Origin: Chrysaora quinquecirrha
Lineage: Eukaryota > Cnidaria > Scyphozoa > Semaeostomeae > Pelagiidae
NCBI GenBank assembly: GCA_014526335.1
Contig: JACTAT010000341.1
Coordinates: forward strand, 62,001 to 126,000
Direction: 5' to 3'
DNA length: 64,000 nucleotides
In this document: positions 21,209 through 32,946 of the stretch, piece after piece
Numbering within the stretch: the stretch's first letter is position 1
Layout: the number at the start of each line of letters is the position of its first letter
The notes under the pieces: generated by a model
Told to the model about the DNA's origin: nothing
The model's database searches: none
The model's input: the letters and a program-made list of their open reading frames with translations, nothing else
Translations under genes and position numbers: made by a program

Positions 21209-21987
21209 ATGGCGGATGAATTCGTTTCACTTAAAATAATCAAATCGCTGTTGGAGGTGCAAGCTGCTGCTTTCAAAGACTCATTCAAAATGATGTTTGA
21301 TGGAGTTCGAGATGAGCTCAAGGATGTGAAGAGGGACATCTCTGATTTAAAAGAAAGTTTGTCCTTTTCCCAACGTCAACTTGATACTAATATAAAGAAG
21401 GTGGAAGAAATTGATGTGAAAACATCGTTCTTTGAATCAAACCTAAATTCAATGAGTGAAAATTTGGTTTCTATCGAAGATAGTCTAGAGTATCAAGAAA
21501 ACATGAGTCACCGAAATAATGTCAAACTTATCGGATTGCCTGAAAGTGATGAAAATGAGTCTTGGGACCAAACAGAAGAGATTTTAAAATCTCAAGTTAA
21601 AGATGTGCTTGGAATCGAAGAAGATTTAGACATGGAACGTGCTCATAGAGTTGGGCAAAAGAAAGAGTTTTTCACACGCAGAGATGGGTTGCAAAGTTTA
21701 AAAGTTGGAAACAAAAAGAAAAAATCATCAAAGCTGCACAAACGATTCGCCCTGCTAATGTCAAATTCCTGGAAGACTTTAGTAAAAGAACATTGGATAA
21801 GAGAGCTGCCCAAGTTCCAGAGTTAGAGGCAGCAAGAAACCAAGGAAAAATTGCATTTTTTGTTGCTGGCCTGCTTGTCATAAGGGACAAACCTCCTGAT
21901 TTTACGTACAGGCAGCAAAGAAATCAACAAGTTGCAAGTGGTCATGAATCCGATGGAGAAGTGTCTATCAGACCAGACATTACAGAG
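21209..21987 (+). pseudogene. LINE ORF1: coiled-coil RNA-binding protein, frameshifted
   Basis: Starts MADEFVSLKIIKSLLEVQAA. Residues about 10-100 form a long heptad-like coiled coil (KDVKRDISDLKESLSFSQRQ), followed by SHRNNVKLIGLPES and DLDMERAHRVGQ, which resemble the RRM-like core of LINE-1 ORF1 proteins (Transposase_22 group). A shift near 21690-21790 moves the frame to the one ending at 21987 (DKRAAQVPELEAARNQGKI, then DKPPDFTYRQQR). Such proteins form trimers that coat element RNA. ORF2 follows after 114 bases. Confidence 0.78.
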
Positions 21988-22101
21988 TAGAAAGTCTGAA
22001 CACTCCATAATGAATGACTCAGTTGTGTTTAGTATTGCAAAACCAGAAACATTTTTTTCTTTTTCTTTCAGGTAGGTTTGTATTTTCAGTCATAATAAGA
22101 A

Positions 22102-24094
22102 ATGAATCCTCCTAAATATCCATGTGGTATTTGCCACAAAAATATACTTGCCAACCAAAAGGCAATTTTTTGTGATAATTGCAATTTTTACATCCATGCG
22201 AAATGTAATGATATCTCTGCTTCAGAATATAAAGAACTTGAAAATGAACGTGATGATAATCCTTGGTTTTGCAAAAAATGTACCACTGATATGTTTCCAT
22301 TTGGCTCTTTAGCAAATGATGAATTCTTAGGACTTCGTGATTTTGACCTACCCTCATTCATCGACTCTGCACCCTCGTTTGAAGTTACTTCTAACCTTAT
22401 GGACTTGCCCAATCTTAGCGATTATGATATTGATGAACATATGCCTCAAAATATTGATTCTCGCTACTTCACTTTACCTGAAATCTCTTCTTTAAAATTG
22501 TCCTCTAGAGATTTCTCTATCATTCAGACTAATATAAGAAGCCTTTCCCTTCATCATGATGAATTATTTTCTTTATCTACTCACACTAATTTGAATCCTG
22601 ATGTGATTGGTGTGTCTGAAATATGGCATTCCATTGACAATCCTTTATCATCAAATGTTGACATTTCTGGATATACTTTTTTTAAGACTCAGTCACTCAC
22701 TCAGAATGGTGGTGTTGGTTTGTACATTAAAAATTCTCTGACTTCCAATCCAAGAACTGACTTAGACTCTTACACAGATGATTTTGAAACTGTATGGGTT
22801 GAGATTGAAAACAAAAATGACAAAAATTTTCTAATTTGTTGTGTTTACAGACATCCTAGTTCAAATATTGATAACCTTACATCTCATTTTCAGAATCTTC
22901 TCTCAAAAATTTCTTCAAACAAGCTGGTATTTATAATGGGTGATTTCAATGTCAACCTTCTAGATTATGCTGCCCATACACCAACAAGTGACTTTGTCAA
23001 CAACTCTTTCTCACACAGCCTTCTTCCTTGCATTCATCATCCAAGTAGAGTCTCTGAACATAGATCATCAGTTATTGATAACATATACACTAATGCTACC
23101 AATGCTAATTTAACAAGTGGCAATATTGTGATGCAAATTACTGACCATTTTCCCCAGTTTTTGATTTTGAAAATTCTCATGTCAGTCACAATATAGCTGG
23201 ATCTCTCAAACATGATTATTCCAAATTTAAAGAAGACAAATTTCTTGATGATTTCAAACAGATTAACTTTACTTATTCAGAAGACAGTGACTTGGATGTG
23301 AACAGGAAATTTGATCGATTTTTGAAAGATCAAATAAGCATGCTCCAATTAAAAGACGTAGTAGAAAGGAAATGAAACTCAAAGAGAAACCATGGATAAA
23401 TAATAGAATACTGAAGATGATGAGATTACGTGACAGAATTTTGCTGAAACTAAAGAAACAGCAGACTCCTGATAACCTTAAGTTGTATAAGAAGTTTAGA
23501 AACCGTGTATCCAATGAATTAAAAGAAAGTAAAGCAATGTATTTTCATAATTATTTTTCTATCAATAGTCAAAATATGAAAAAAATGTGGTCAGGTATCA
23601 AGACAATAATTTCTCATAAGTCTTCCACTTCTTCTTCAATCAACAAAATCAAAGGCAAAGATGGAAATTTAACATCAGACCCCACTAAAATGTCTAATAT
23701 TTTTAATGACTTTTATGTCAATGTTGCAGATGGTATAACAAAGACAATCCCATTAACTCCAAAATCTCCTCTTGGTTAATTCACTTTTCCTTACTCCAGT
23801 TACTTTAATAGAAGTTAATGATCTAATTAATATTTTAAATCCTTCCAAATCTGTAGGTCCTAATAGTATACCAATAAAATTACTCAAAATTATTGGATGC
23901 TCTGTTTCCCTACTTCTTGCTCTTCTTGTGAATCAATCTTTCCAGTCTGGTATTTTCCCTGATAAACTTAAAATTGCCAAGGTTATTTCTCTTTTTAAAA
24001 AAGGAAATCCTGAGCTCCCATCAAACTACAGGCCAATTTCTCTTTTACCTATTTTCAGCAAGATATTTGAGAAGCTAATGTACAGACGTCTTTA
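22102..24094 (+). pseudogene. LINE ORF2, 5' part: PHD finger, endonuclease and RT start
   Basis: Begins MNPPKYPCGICHKNI with a PHD-type zinc finger (CGICHKNI ... CDNCNFYIHAKCND ... WFCKKC). An exonuclease-endonuclease-phosphatase domain follows: IIQTNIRSL, VIGVSEIW, GGVGLYIK, VYRHPSS, VFIMGDFNVNLLDY and the SVIDNIY / ITDHFP end. The frame breaks at 23196 and again near 23340 and 23775. The RT begins with SKSVGPNSIPIKLLK and PSNYRPISLLPIFSKI and stops at 24094, where the Harbinger element enters in the codon series for LMYRRL. The endonuclease nicks target DNA to prime reverse transcription. Confidence 0.9.
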
Positions 24095-24340
24095 AGGCCG
24101 GGATACACGATTAGATATTCCATTAGATATTCAATTAGATATTCACGTTCTTATTATCTAATGAAATATCTAACCGTGTAACACTCTAAAAATATTGTGT
24201 AAGATTTTGAAAAACCACCAAAAAAATCTAAAAGTAGTTCGAATAAAATCAAATGGATTTGATTTTATTGTCAAAATCTAATGAAACATCAAAAGAAACC
24301 GCCTGATGCGAACATTCATGATTAAATGAAGTACTTAAGA
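24095..24340 (+). repeat. Harbinger left terminal inverted repeat
   Basis: About 245 bases, the inverse complement of 27328-27572 with only scattered differences. The outer 80 bases contain several short TTAGATATTC-like repeats that could bind transposase or the Myb-like protein. Confidence 0.92.
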
Positions 24341-24342
24341 TA

Positions 24343-25916
24343 ATGCAAAATATACCGCCCGACGTTGCACATAAAGATTCTGTGATGAAAAAAATGTCGT
24401 CTGACGATTCGGAGGAAGAAGAAATGCTCCTTCTGACGATAGTTGCCTGTACCAATTTTATTGATTTAAGAAAGAAGTGCATTTTTAAAAAAAGGAAAAA
24501 AAGGTTTTGGATGAAGAAATGGCTAAAAGAAAGAAATAATCGAAGTGCGTATCATATGATAATGCAGGAGCTACGTTTGCAAGATGGTGAATCTTTTAGA
24601 AAATACCTGAGAATGAATACAGCCATATACGAGGTATGTGTGTGATTGCTTTCATTAACATGTTCTAATCATGTTTGGCTTGACGTGGGTCGTCTGTCGG
24701 TTCAATGGTCTGTCCAGGGTGAAGTCACTCCAAAGATCTGTGACAGGCTTTTAGCCTTTAGCACAGTTATAGTTGTACATAGTTAATCATTGCTATATTG
24801 TATTATTATGGTAAGAAATATTGTCATGATTATTATTACATTTAGGAACTAATTGAAGTTGTGGGTCCAAAAATAGAGAAGAGAACAACAAATATGAGGG
24901 AACCAATATCTGTGGAGGAGAAACTTGCAGTAACCCTACGCTTCCTAGCAACTGGTGAGTCATTTGAAAGCCTCCAGTATCAATTCAGGATTCATCGCAG
25001 CACCATTTCACAATTTGTGCCAATTGTTTGCCAAAAAATTTATGAGTGCCTGAAAGACCGATACCTGAATCTTCCCAACAAATCAGATCAATGGAAGGAG
25101 ATAGCAGCCAAGACGCAAGAAAGATGGCAATTTCCTAACTGCATTGGTGCTGCTGATGGAAAGCACATTAGCATTCGACACCCAACTGGCTCGGGTTCTG
25201 AGTTTTACAATTACAAGGGGTTTTTCAGTGTCGTCCTGCTTGCGATTGTTGATTACGACTATAAATTTCTTTACGTGGATGTTGGATGCCAGGGCCGTAT
25301 AAGTGATGGTGGAGTTTATCGACATTCAAGCTTCTATAACGCCCTTGTTGGAGGAGATCTCAACCTCCCTGACCCGCAACCTTTACCACGATGTAACGGT
25401 CCAATGTGGGAATTTGATCAACCAGACGAACCGGTGCCATTTTTCTTTGTAGCAGATGATGCGTTCCCTTTAAGCAAACACTGCATGAAACCCTATCCAC
25501 AAACAGGCTTAACAGATATAAAGAGAATTTTCAATTATAGGCTGTCTCGCATGCGCCGCATCAGTGAAAATGTGTTTGGCATATGGTCTAACAGATTCCG
25601 TGTCTTTACAATGTCTATGTCACTTGCACCCGAAAAAGCTGTTGACATCACAATGGCAACAATTGTTCTTCACAATATGCTACGCTCGAAGTCTCCAGAT
25701 TCATACACCCCAGAGGGATCTCTTGATGAAGAATCAGTAAGTGGTGATATTCGAGAGGGTGACTGGAGAAATGAATACAACTATAACTTTGCCAATTCTT
25801 TGCCCAAAACTAAAAGCAACCATGCAAGCATTTCAGCTGAGAAGATGCGTGATCAGCTCACTAGTCACTTCTATGGCCCAGGGCAAATACCTTGGCAGTG
25901 GAAGCATCTGTTATGA
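24343..25916 (+). CDS. Harbinger DDE transposase (HARBI1-like), two exons
   Basis: Exon 1 (24343-24633) starts MQNIPPDVAHKDSVMKKMSS, is acidic then very basic, and ends IYE before gtatgt. A 212-bp intron ends with TTTAG, and exon 2 (24846-25916) continues ELIEVVGPKIEKR. Exon 2 holds a helix-turn-helix (VEEKLAVTLRFLATGESF, then STISQFV) and the DDE_4 nuclease core: NCIGAADGKHISI (first Asp), VDVGCQGRISDGGVY, PFFFVADDAFPL (second Asp) and FNYRLSRMRRISENVFGI (Glu). No stop or frameshift over about 453 residues. It would cut the terminal repeats and insert at TWA sites, with the MADF partner aiding nuclear import and binding. An alternative start is the Met at residue 15. Confidence 0.93.
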
Positions 25917-26176
25917 ACAAAATTAACTGAGTTTGTTCTTGAAGTAAAAGTTTGATTAACACAATTGTTGTCATTACAATATAAGAATATAAATCTTTAT
26001 ATAGTAATCATTATAACAGCATATTAATTATTTCAAGCATTTGTCCAGGAATCAGAATCTATCGTCATTTAAATATCTTTGAAAAGAACCAGAACTGATA
26101 GAAGGCGTGTCAGAACATGCGGAAGCTGGACTGGGAGACTGGTATCTGTAGTTGAATGTTGGCTGACATTGTTGTC

Positions 26177-27312
26177 CTACTCCTGAAGGCATCGGTCTAC
26201 TTTTGTATCGCGTTTAACAACTACTTGTTGTATCTCAAGCAAGGCTAGAGCCTTATCTTGACCATCTGGTATCTCCTTCAGCATTTGGTATAACAGCTCT
26301 ACGAAACATCTATCTTCCTTATTCTCATTGGTTGCAGTCTTCTTCTCAATCATCTCTTCTTTTCTCATTCTCTCTCTGTGTTCATTCAATTGTTGAATCC
26401 CTTTGACTGCAGACTCCATCAATTTTTCTGTGTTTCCTAGCTGTACATCTTTCATTTTCTTTGCTGCTTTGGCTGATGGAGGATTTTGTGGTGAATATGG
26501 TGACTCGACATTGTCATCATCAATAGATGTGGACAGATTGCTGCAGGTTTTCCTTGGAATGAAGTTATCTGTAAGGAAAGCTAGATTTCCAAAAAACTTC
26601 CAACCGGATTTGTACAAATCTTCAGTGCCTGATCCACTCTTCTTTGACGCCTCTATTTTTCGGAGCTCACCAGCATAGTAGTTCCTAAGATTAGTCATTT
26701 TGTCCTGAATTTGTTTGTTATCAACAACATCATAGCCTTCCAAAACCAAAGCATCTTTGATTTCATCTAGTGCCTTAGATCGTTGATCTCTATTGGAATA
26801 TCTTTCATCTCGGCAATTGTACAGCTCTTCCTTTGTGGACCAGATCTCTATCAGGTGCAATGTCTCCTCATCAGTCCAATCTTTGGTAACAATTTTGCCA
26901 GGGCGACCTCTCTTTCTAATACCTAACTTTTTACAGCTTTTCTTGTTATCTTTATCCAGGTCAGTATACACTCTAGAAAAAAAGAGGCTTGCTTAACCCA
27001 GATGCCTTTTTCCAAATCTATCTTGTTAAAAGGTAACACGGCTTACGAGAGGGAGCAATTAGGCAAAAACATCATTTCGGCCTATCTAGGTTGGGGTTGG
27101 TTCAACAGTCAAACAGTGTACCACCTACCCAACCTAGATTGATTTTCATTCAAACCGATTAAGTCAATGAAGCTTCAATTAGAATAAGTGAAAATACCTG
27201 GAGTCATAACATATGTCATCAACAGGATATGTAGTAAAACGTGATTGCTGTAATCTTACCTTTCCACGTCTTCTTGTGGAATTTCTTGACTGTTCTCCTC
27301 AGCTGCCGCCAT
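26177..27312 (-). CDS. Harbinger Myb/SANT-like (MADF) DNA-binding protein, two exons
   Basis: Exon 1 (27312-27260) starts MAAAEENSQEIPQEDVE and ends at AG before gtaagatta. Exon 2 (26972-26177) starts after a ttttttctag acceptor and keeps the frame (VYTDLDKDNKK). A basic GRP-type patch (KRGRPGKIVTKDW) precedes a Myb/SANT-like trihelix (DEETLHLIEIWSTKEELYN, RSKALDEIKDAL), followed by an acidic linker and a C-terminal helix. No stops in about 282 codons. In PIF/Harbinger elements this second protein brings the transposase to the nucleus and the element ends. It is transcribed towards the transposase gene; the two stops are about 260 bp apart. Confidence 0.9.
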
Positions 27313-27327
27313 GTTTCCAAAAGGGAC

Positions 27328-27572
27328 CGGAGTACTTCATTTAATCATAAATGTTCGCATCAGGCGGTTTCTTTTGATGTTTCATTAGATTTTCGGAATA
27401 AAATCAAATCCATTTGATTTTATTCGAACTACTTTTAGATATTTTTTGGTGGTTTTTCAAAATCTTACACAATATTTTTAGAGTGTTACACGGCTAGATA
27501 TTTCATTAGATAATAAGAACGTGAATATCTAATTGAATATCTAATGGAATATCTAATCGTGTATCCCGGCCT
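27328..27572 (-). repeat. Harbinger right terminal inverted repeat
   Basis: Inverse of the left repeat. Its inner end lies about 15 bases upstream of the start codon of the MADF gene, so the repeat doubles as that gene's promoter region. Confidence 0.92.
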
Positions 27573-28721
27573 TTATAGATTCCTTGAAATTCATAAAATT
27601 CTTTATTCCTTACAATTTGGATTTCAAGAAAACCACTCAATTGATCATGCCCTTGTGAGTCTAACAGAAGCTATAAGAAATACACTTGACAATAAAAGAC
27701 TTGGTTGTGGTATTTTCATTGATTTACAAAAGGCTTTTGACACAGTTAATCATAAAATTTTGCTATCAAAATTGGAACACTATGGTATTCGTGGATGCGC
27801 TCTTGAGTGGTTTGGATCTTATCTATCTGACAGAAAGCAATATGTGTCTATTAATGGAAGTAACTCTAACTTACAGTACTGGGCCCATTACTTTTCCTTA
27901 TCTATATCAATGATTTACCAAATGCTTCTAAGAAACTTACTTTTTATCTCTTTGCTGATGATACAAACATCTACTATGAATCCAAAGATTTATCTAATTT
28001 GACTAAAGTTGTCAACAAAGGGCTGAGATTAGCAAAGAAATGGCTTGATGCTAATAAACTATCATTAAATATTGATAAGACAAACTATATTTTCTTTCAT
28101 TTTTCATCTGTCAAAGTTCCTTCCGATTCTGATATAAAAATAGGCAAGAAAAATGTTAAAAGGGTCAAGTTTGTTAAGTTCTTAGGTCTCCTCCTGGATG
28201 AGCACCTAAGCTGGAAATACCATCTCAGTGAACTCTCTAAAAAATTATCTAGAACATGTGGAATGTTTTTCAAAATTAGGAACTTACTTCCATTAGATGT
28301 TTTAGTTTGCTTGTACAATGCTTTGTTTCTGTCCTTCTTACAATATAGTCTTATTGTTTGGGGTCAAACATACGCATCATACATTGATCCAATTTTCAAA
28401 TTGCAAAAAAAAGCAGTCAGAGCTATCTCATTTCAGCCTCGCATGTCTCCCTCTCTTCCAATCTTCAATGACTTTAAACTTCTGAAACTTTCTGAGCTTT
28501 TCGAACTCCGACTCCTAACTTTTTTTTTTGATTCTGTTAATAAAACCTCACCTAGTTGCTTTCATGACTTTTTCCTATTTAATTCATCTGTTCATCTGTA
28601 TTCCACAAGACAGGCCAGTCAAGGTGATCTATATATGTCTCGAAAAAACAGTCTTCAATATGGTCTAAAGTCTATTCGATATATTGGTGCTAAACTGTGG
28701 AATGCATTACATATGGAACTC
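27573..28721 (+). pseudogene. LINE ORF2, 3' part: RT core and C-terminal region
   Basis: Continues directly after the Harbinger element (YRFLEIHKILYSLQFGFQEN), with GIFIDLQKAFDTVNHKILL (motif A). It then has a small deletion near 27876 that removes the usual GVPQGS motif and shifts the frame. The catalytic core FYLFADDTNIYYES follows in the next frame (about 27945), then LSLNIDKTNYIFF, KFLGLLLDEHLSWKYH, and the C-terminal CR1/L2-like region ending KSIRYIGAKLWNAL. The stop is at 28722-28724. Confidence 0.9.
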
Positions 28722-29110
28722 TGAAATGCCCCATCAAAAATATCTTTCAAAACAAAATTGAAAAGTTATTCGTTTAACAAAATCAACCGATGAATGTAAG
28801 CTATTTTGGTACTGAAGATGCACAATTAATTAATTAAACTCAAATAAATTTATCTGATTATATCTTAGGATAGGGGGGGGCTCTCTCCTTGATTAGTTTA
28901 CCTATTGAGGGGGCTCCTCCTTTAAGTAATTCCCTGCATACAATTTATTTAGCTCCTATTTGTATTTTTACATTGTATTAGTTTTCTGTAACATTGAATT
29001 AATTTTTCTGTAACATTATCTTCTATCTTTGTAGTTTAGTTATTTGTTTGTATTGCTAGAATCATAAATTGTATGTAGAGAATTTAAATGATATGAACTG
29101 AACTGAACCA

Positions 29111-30100
29111 TCACATTCAGGATGATAGTTCGTAGTGTTAACCTTAGCTGTGTTGACTAGTTTGCATACTCCTTTGACGACGTTCGACAGAAAGTTTTTG
29201 CCTCTGTCAGATAAAAGCTTATGAGGTGCCGAATGCCTAGAAATAATTTCTTCTACAAAGAGTTTTGCAGTAGTAGTAGCGGTAAAATCTGAAACAGCAA
29301 AAGCTTCAACCCATTTGGTTAAATTTTCCGTAAAAATTATGACATACTTATTCCCCTTTTCAGATGTAGGGAAAGGTCCTAACACATCTACTGCGACTCT
29401 GTCGAACGGCCCTTCCACAGGTATAGGTTGTAAAGGAGCCTTAGGTAAATTCCTGGGGGTCTTCTTCCTAGCACAAGTAACACAACTCTTACACCATCTC
29501 TCTATGTCAGAATACATACCGAGCCTAAAGAAACGACTGCGGATCTTAAGATAGGTTTTCTCAAATCCTAGGTGGCCTGAGGTGATTTCTTCATGGCACG
29601 ATAATGTTACTTTATCCCTAAGCGACCTTGGAATTACGAGTTGCTTAGTTATTGCTTCCTTAGTCCTAGAGTTATTCCTATCAAGATGATACAAAACTCC
29701 CTCTTCGAACACATAATCCTCTGATGTGGCCATGAGTTTGCATGCATTGATTGCATTCTCAGGGATTTCCCCCTTTTGGAAATAATTTAGTAGATCCTGC
29801 AAACCGGGGTCTTGTCCTTGCATTTTCTTAACCTTGTCTAAATGTAAACCTGAGGCGTCGATTGCTAACACTGGTGCGGATCCTTTGGGTGAAGTTTCTA
29901 TGGGACACTTCTGATCAATTTCCTGATGAGCTTCTTGAGGAATCCTAGAGAGTGAATCTACATTGCCATGTGCTTTCCGGGACCTATGCTTGATCTTAAA
30001 AGAGTAGCTTTGTAATGTGAGGGACCAACGGGATAACCTGGAATGGGGACCCCTGGCATTATCCAACCACCTAAGGGGGTTGTGATGAGTAATAACATCA
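29111..30100 (-). pseudogene. Gypsy RNase H end and integrase, N-terminal and core part
   Basis: Begins with the end of RNase H (LSRWSLTLQSYSFKIKHR), then the HHCC zinc-binding region (CHEEITSGHLG ... WCKSCVTC) and the catalytic core with AVDVLGPFP (first Asp), FTENLTKWVEAF and LLSDRGKNFLS (second Asp), up to TTNYHPECDG at 29111. Here the LINE interrupts, two codons before the catalytic Glu, which is on the other side at 20970. Integrase joins the element DNA to the chromosome. Confidence 0.92.
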
Positions 30101-31828
30101 AACTCTCTTCCAAAAAAGATAGGGGTGAAAGTATTTAATTCCCCAAACTATGGCTAAACATTCTCTCTCAACAGTGGAAAATTTATGCTCGTGAAGTTTT
30201 AAACCTCTACTAGCGTGTGCTATGGTCCTTTCTTCACCATCTATGTTCTGAGATAAAATTGCCCCAATGCCTGTATTACTTGCATCAGTATACAGTGAAA
30301 AGCCATGATTAAAATAAGGATACGGTAAAACTGGCGCAGTTAGCAAAGCGTCACGAAGAGTTTCAAAAGCTAACTGGCATTCTGAGGTCCAAGAAAATAT
30401 AACACCCTTCTTAAGCAATCCATGCAATGGATTAGCTATAAAAGCAAAACCCTTAATAAACCTATGATAGTATGATACAAGAGTGACAAAACTCCTAACT
30501 TCGCTACAATTTCTAGGAACAGGATAATCACAAATAGTAATGACTTTGTCCGGATTAGGTCTAACACCATTTTTACCCACTATGTGTCCTAGGTATAATA
30601 CTTCTGGCTTACAAAAATGACACTTTTTCGGCTTGAATTTCAAACCTTCAGCACAAAACCAATTGAAAACTAAAGGCAAATTCTGAAGATGCTTTTCAAA
30701 CGATTTAGAATAAACGATTACATCATCTAAATAAACCATGCAGATCTGCCATTGCAGTCCACTCAAAACAAGTTGCATCATTTTCTGAAAAGTAAAACTT
30801 GCGTTAACCAAACCCATTGCCATAACTTTGAATTCAAAATTACCATTACGCGTACAAAATGCCGTTTTCTCCATATCTTTAGGATCCATAGGGACTTGCC
30901 AATACCCTGAAGCTAAATCTAGGGTTGTAAAATAACACGAATCTCCTAACGAATCAAGCACTTCGTCTATTCTGGGCATAGGAGATGTCTGTTTCTTAGT
31001 GACGGCATTTAATTTCCTGAAATCTACGCAAAACCGTGGGGACCCGTCTTTCTTAGTGACTATCACCAAAGGCTGTGACCATGGGCTGTCAGATTCTTGA
31101 ATTATCCCCCTGTCTAACATACTTTTCAAATGCTTTTCAACCATTCCTTGTTGACTTTGAGGAATTCTGTAAGGTCTTATGGGAAGGCTATCCCCTGTAT
31201 CTATGGAATGAGTAAACCTATGGGCTTTTCCAACATCCTTTTCCTGAGTTACAAACATGTCAAAATACTCTTTCAATAATGATATTAAACGATTTCTTTC
31301 AACACAAGATAAAGATGAATCAGACATATCAACATCGTTAAGCCAATCTATATTAGAATTCAAGTCAGAAATATTCCACTCACCATTTTCATTTTGGATG
31401 TTTTCCTCGTGAATAACTTCTGCCATGCCCACGCAAGTTTCTGCAAAAACTCTTACAGGAAAACTGTTAGCATTAACTAATTTTACAGGAATAGTGCCGT
31501 TTTCAACAGAAGAGATAATCCTAGCAGGATAGATAAAAGATTCATTGCTACTAGAAACCTCCTATTTCGGCTCAAGTAGGACGGTTCCATTTAACCCTTC
31601 AACTTTCCCAGCCATAAGGACTTCGCTGCGCCCTGGGATTTCCAGGGAGTCAATGAGACTGACCTGAACTTGCTGCGGCTTCCTTACGACGCTGATAGGC
31701 ACCTTAGTATGACCTATAGTCATGCGCAACTTGCTTAAATTAATGCTTGTACCTGATTTAATTAAGAAATCTGTTCCCAAAAGGAACTGATACTTAAAAT
31801 TACGGACATGTAACATTCTATGAGCCAA
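30098..31828 (-). pseudogene. Gypsy protease end, reverse transcriptase and RNase H
   Basis: The frame from 31828 begins with the protease tail (FLLGTDFLI) and meets one in-frame TAG at 31562-31564. It then continues in the same phase through the RT (31432-30098): MLDRGIIQESDSPWSQPLV, KKDGSPRFCVDFRKLN, the catalytic MVYLDDVIVYS and LYLGHIVGKNG, then RNase H with LYTDASNTGIGAILSQ and STVERECLAIVWG. A one-base shift in a T run near 30125 separates it from the integrase frame. Apart from these two lesions the RT is complete. It copies element RNA into DNA in virus-like particles. Confidence 0.93.
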
Positions 31829-31916
31829 CTGCTAGATCTAAGCTTACAGACGTACTGCTTAAAATATACAACATTTCTCCTGTTACGGACTTGGCGAATA
31901 GAGTACGATTATTCAA

Positions 31917-32730
31917 TTAGAGCAGCGAACGAGGATTACGATTGATTTTACTGAATAAATCGCCACTAATGCTAGAAATACCTGATCCTGAATCTAAAAC
32001 AATACAACTATCTTGATTTTCGATCTTAGCATTAAACATTACGCATTGATACGGATCATTAAAAAGTGAATTTACTAAAACATTGTTTTGAGGTTTTTTG
32101 TTCTTATCAGCTACGCCACACCTCAAATAGTCATGGGTAGCAGAGTTCAGTTTTTTTATTCCTTCTAACCTGTTTCGTGTAGAAGACAGCTTCTGTATGC
32201 CCAACTTTCAAACAATGACCGCAAAAGTGCCTTCCATCCATGCATCGTAAATCTCTACTATTGCGATTCCCCGATTTGTCTCCATTTCGATTTGCCAACA
32301 ATCCCTCCATCATCCGTTCGAGACGGTCTAGCCTTTTCTCTAGGGCGCTTTCGTTTTGCTTCTGGTAGCCTTTTTCTATTCGTTAACCGGGGCTGGTTTA
32401 TGGTCCTCTCTTCCTTGCTCAGGTTTGACCCAGGGGGCTGCTCCATGCACGAATTCATTGTGGATCTCCTGTCTTCTAGCCACAGTTAAAGCATCTTCGA
32501 ACTGCTTTGGGTCCGAAATAAGGACTAGGCGTCTTAATGATGGGCGTAGGCCATTCACAAAATGTTCTCGCATCAGAGTGTCTTGATGGCGAGCTGGCAT
32601 GTCAGAATATGCTTTTCTAACCATTTGTTGAACAAGGCAGCTCGTTCAAACGCCTTGAACCACTTTTCAACGTCTTCCCCGCTTTCGCCAAAGAACTTAG
32701 GGGGACTTATTACATTCTTAGTGTTCTCTT
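31917..32730 (-). pseudogene. Gypsy Gag and start of protease, damaged
   Basis: On the minus strand, FFGESGEDVEKWFKAFERAA (near 32700) is a Gag core start. It is joined by a shift to ARHQDTLMREHFVNGLRPSL (about 32600-32540), so the middle of Gag appears deleted. A zinc knuckle (near 32220) reads CGHCLKVGH but its last Cys is replaced by Phe or Tyr. The frame ending at 31917 carries the retropepsin active-site motif VLDSGSGISSI. Gag would package element RNA; the protease would process the polyprotein. Several frameshifts are present. Confidence 0.75.
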
Positions 32731-32946
32731 CTTCATGTTCTCATGATTTACTCTTACTCATTGTTACGGAAATGTTTTTCGAAAAAGTTTATAAGTGTTC
32801 TTGATATGTATAAAGCCGAAAAATATGAAACATATATATACACTGCTCTTTATTTACAACTTATGATCATCTTGACAATTTCTTTCGGTCTTGGTTTGCG
32901 AATTCTTCGGATTTCTTTCCAGAATGATCCCCGACACTGTCACCAA

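Larger units (their letters stand above)
24095..27572 (+). mobile_element. Harbinger (PIF) DNA transposon, apparently intact
   Basis: Long terminal inverted repeats (about 24095-24340 and 27328-27572) start AGGCCGGGATACAC and are nearly identical by eye. The target TTA is duplicated (24092-24094 and 27573-27575), the 3-bp TWA-type duplication of PIF/Harbinger. Inside are the two genes expected of the superfamily: a DDE transposase (plus) and a Myb/SANT-MADF-like protein (minus), in convergent orientation, both open after splicing. It interrupts the LINE reverse transcriptase and is the youngest layer of this nest. Confidence 0.95.
20975..29105 (+). mobile_element. CR1/L2-like LINE inserted in the Gypsy integrase
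   Basis: The insertion replaces nothing: the host frame closes perfectly when 20975-29105 and one AACCA copy (20970-20974 or 29106-29110) are left out. The element has a 5' UTR, ORF1 (21209-21987), ORF2 with PHD finger, endonuclease and RT (22102-28721), and a tail of TGAAC units (29093-29105), the short tandem 3' end typical of CR1/L2-type LINEs. It is 8131 bp with, and about 4.65 kb without, the Harbinger insertion. Full-length but broken by small indels. Confidence 0.9.

Noticed and set aside
26403..26996. Plus-strand frames across the Harbinger second gene
   Set aside because: Antisense shadows of the MADF/SANT protein, which has proper splice sites and a basic GRP patch on the minus strand.
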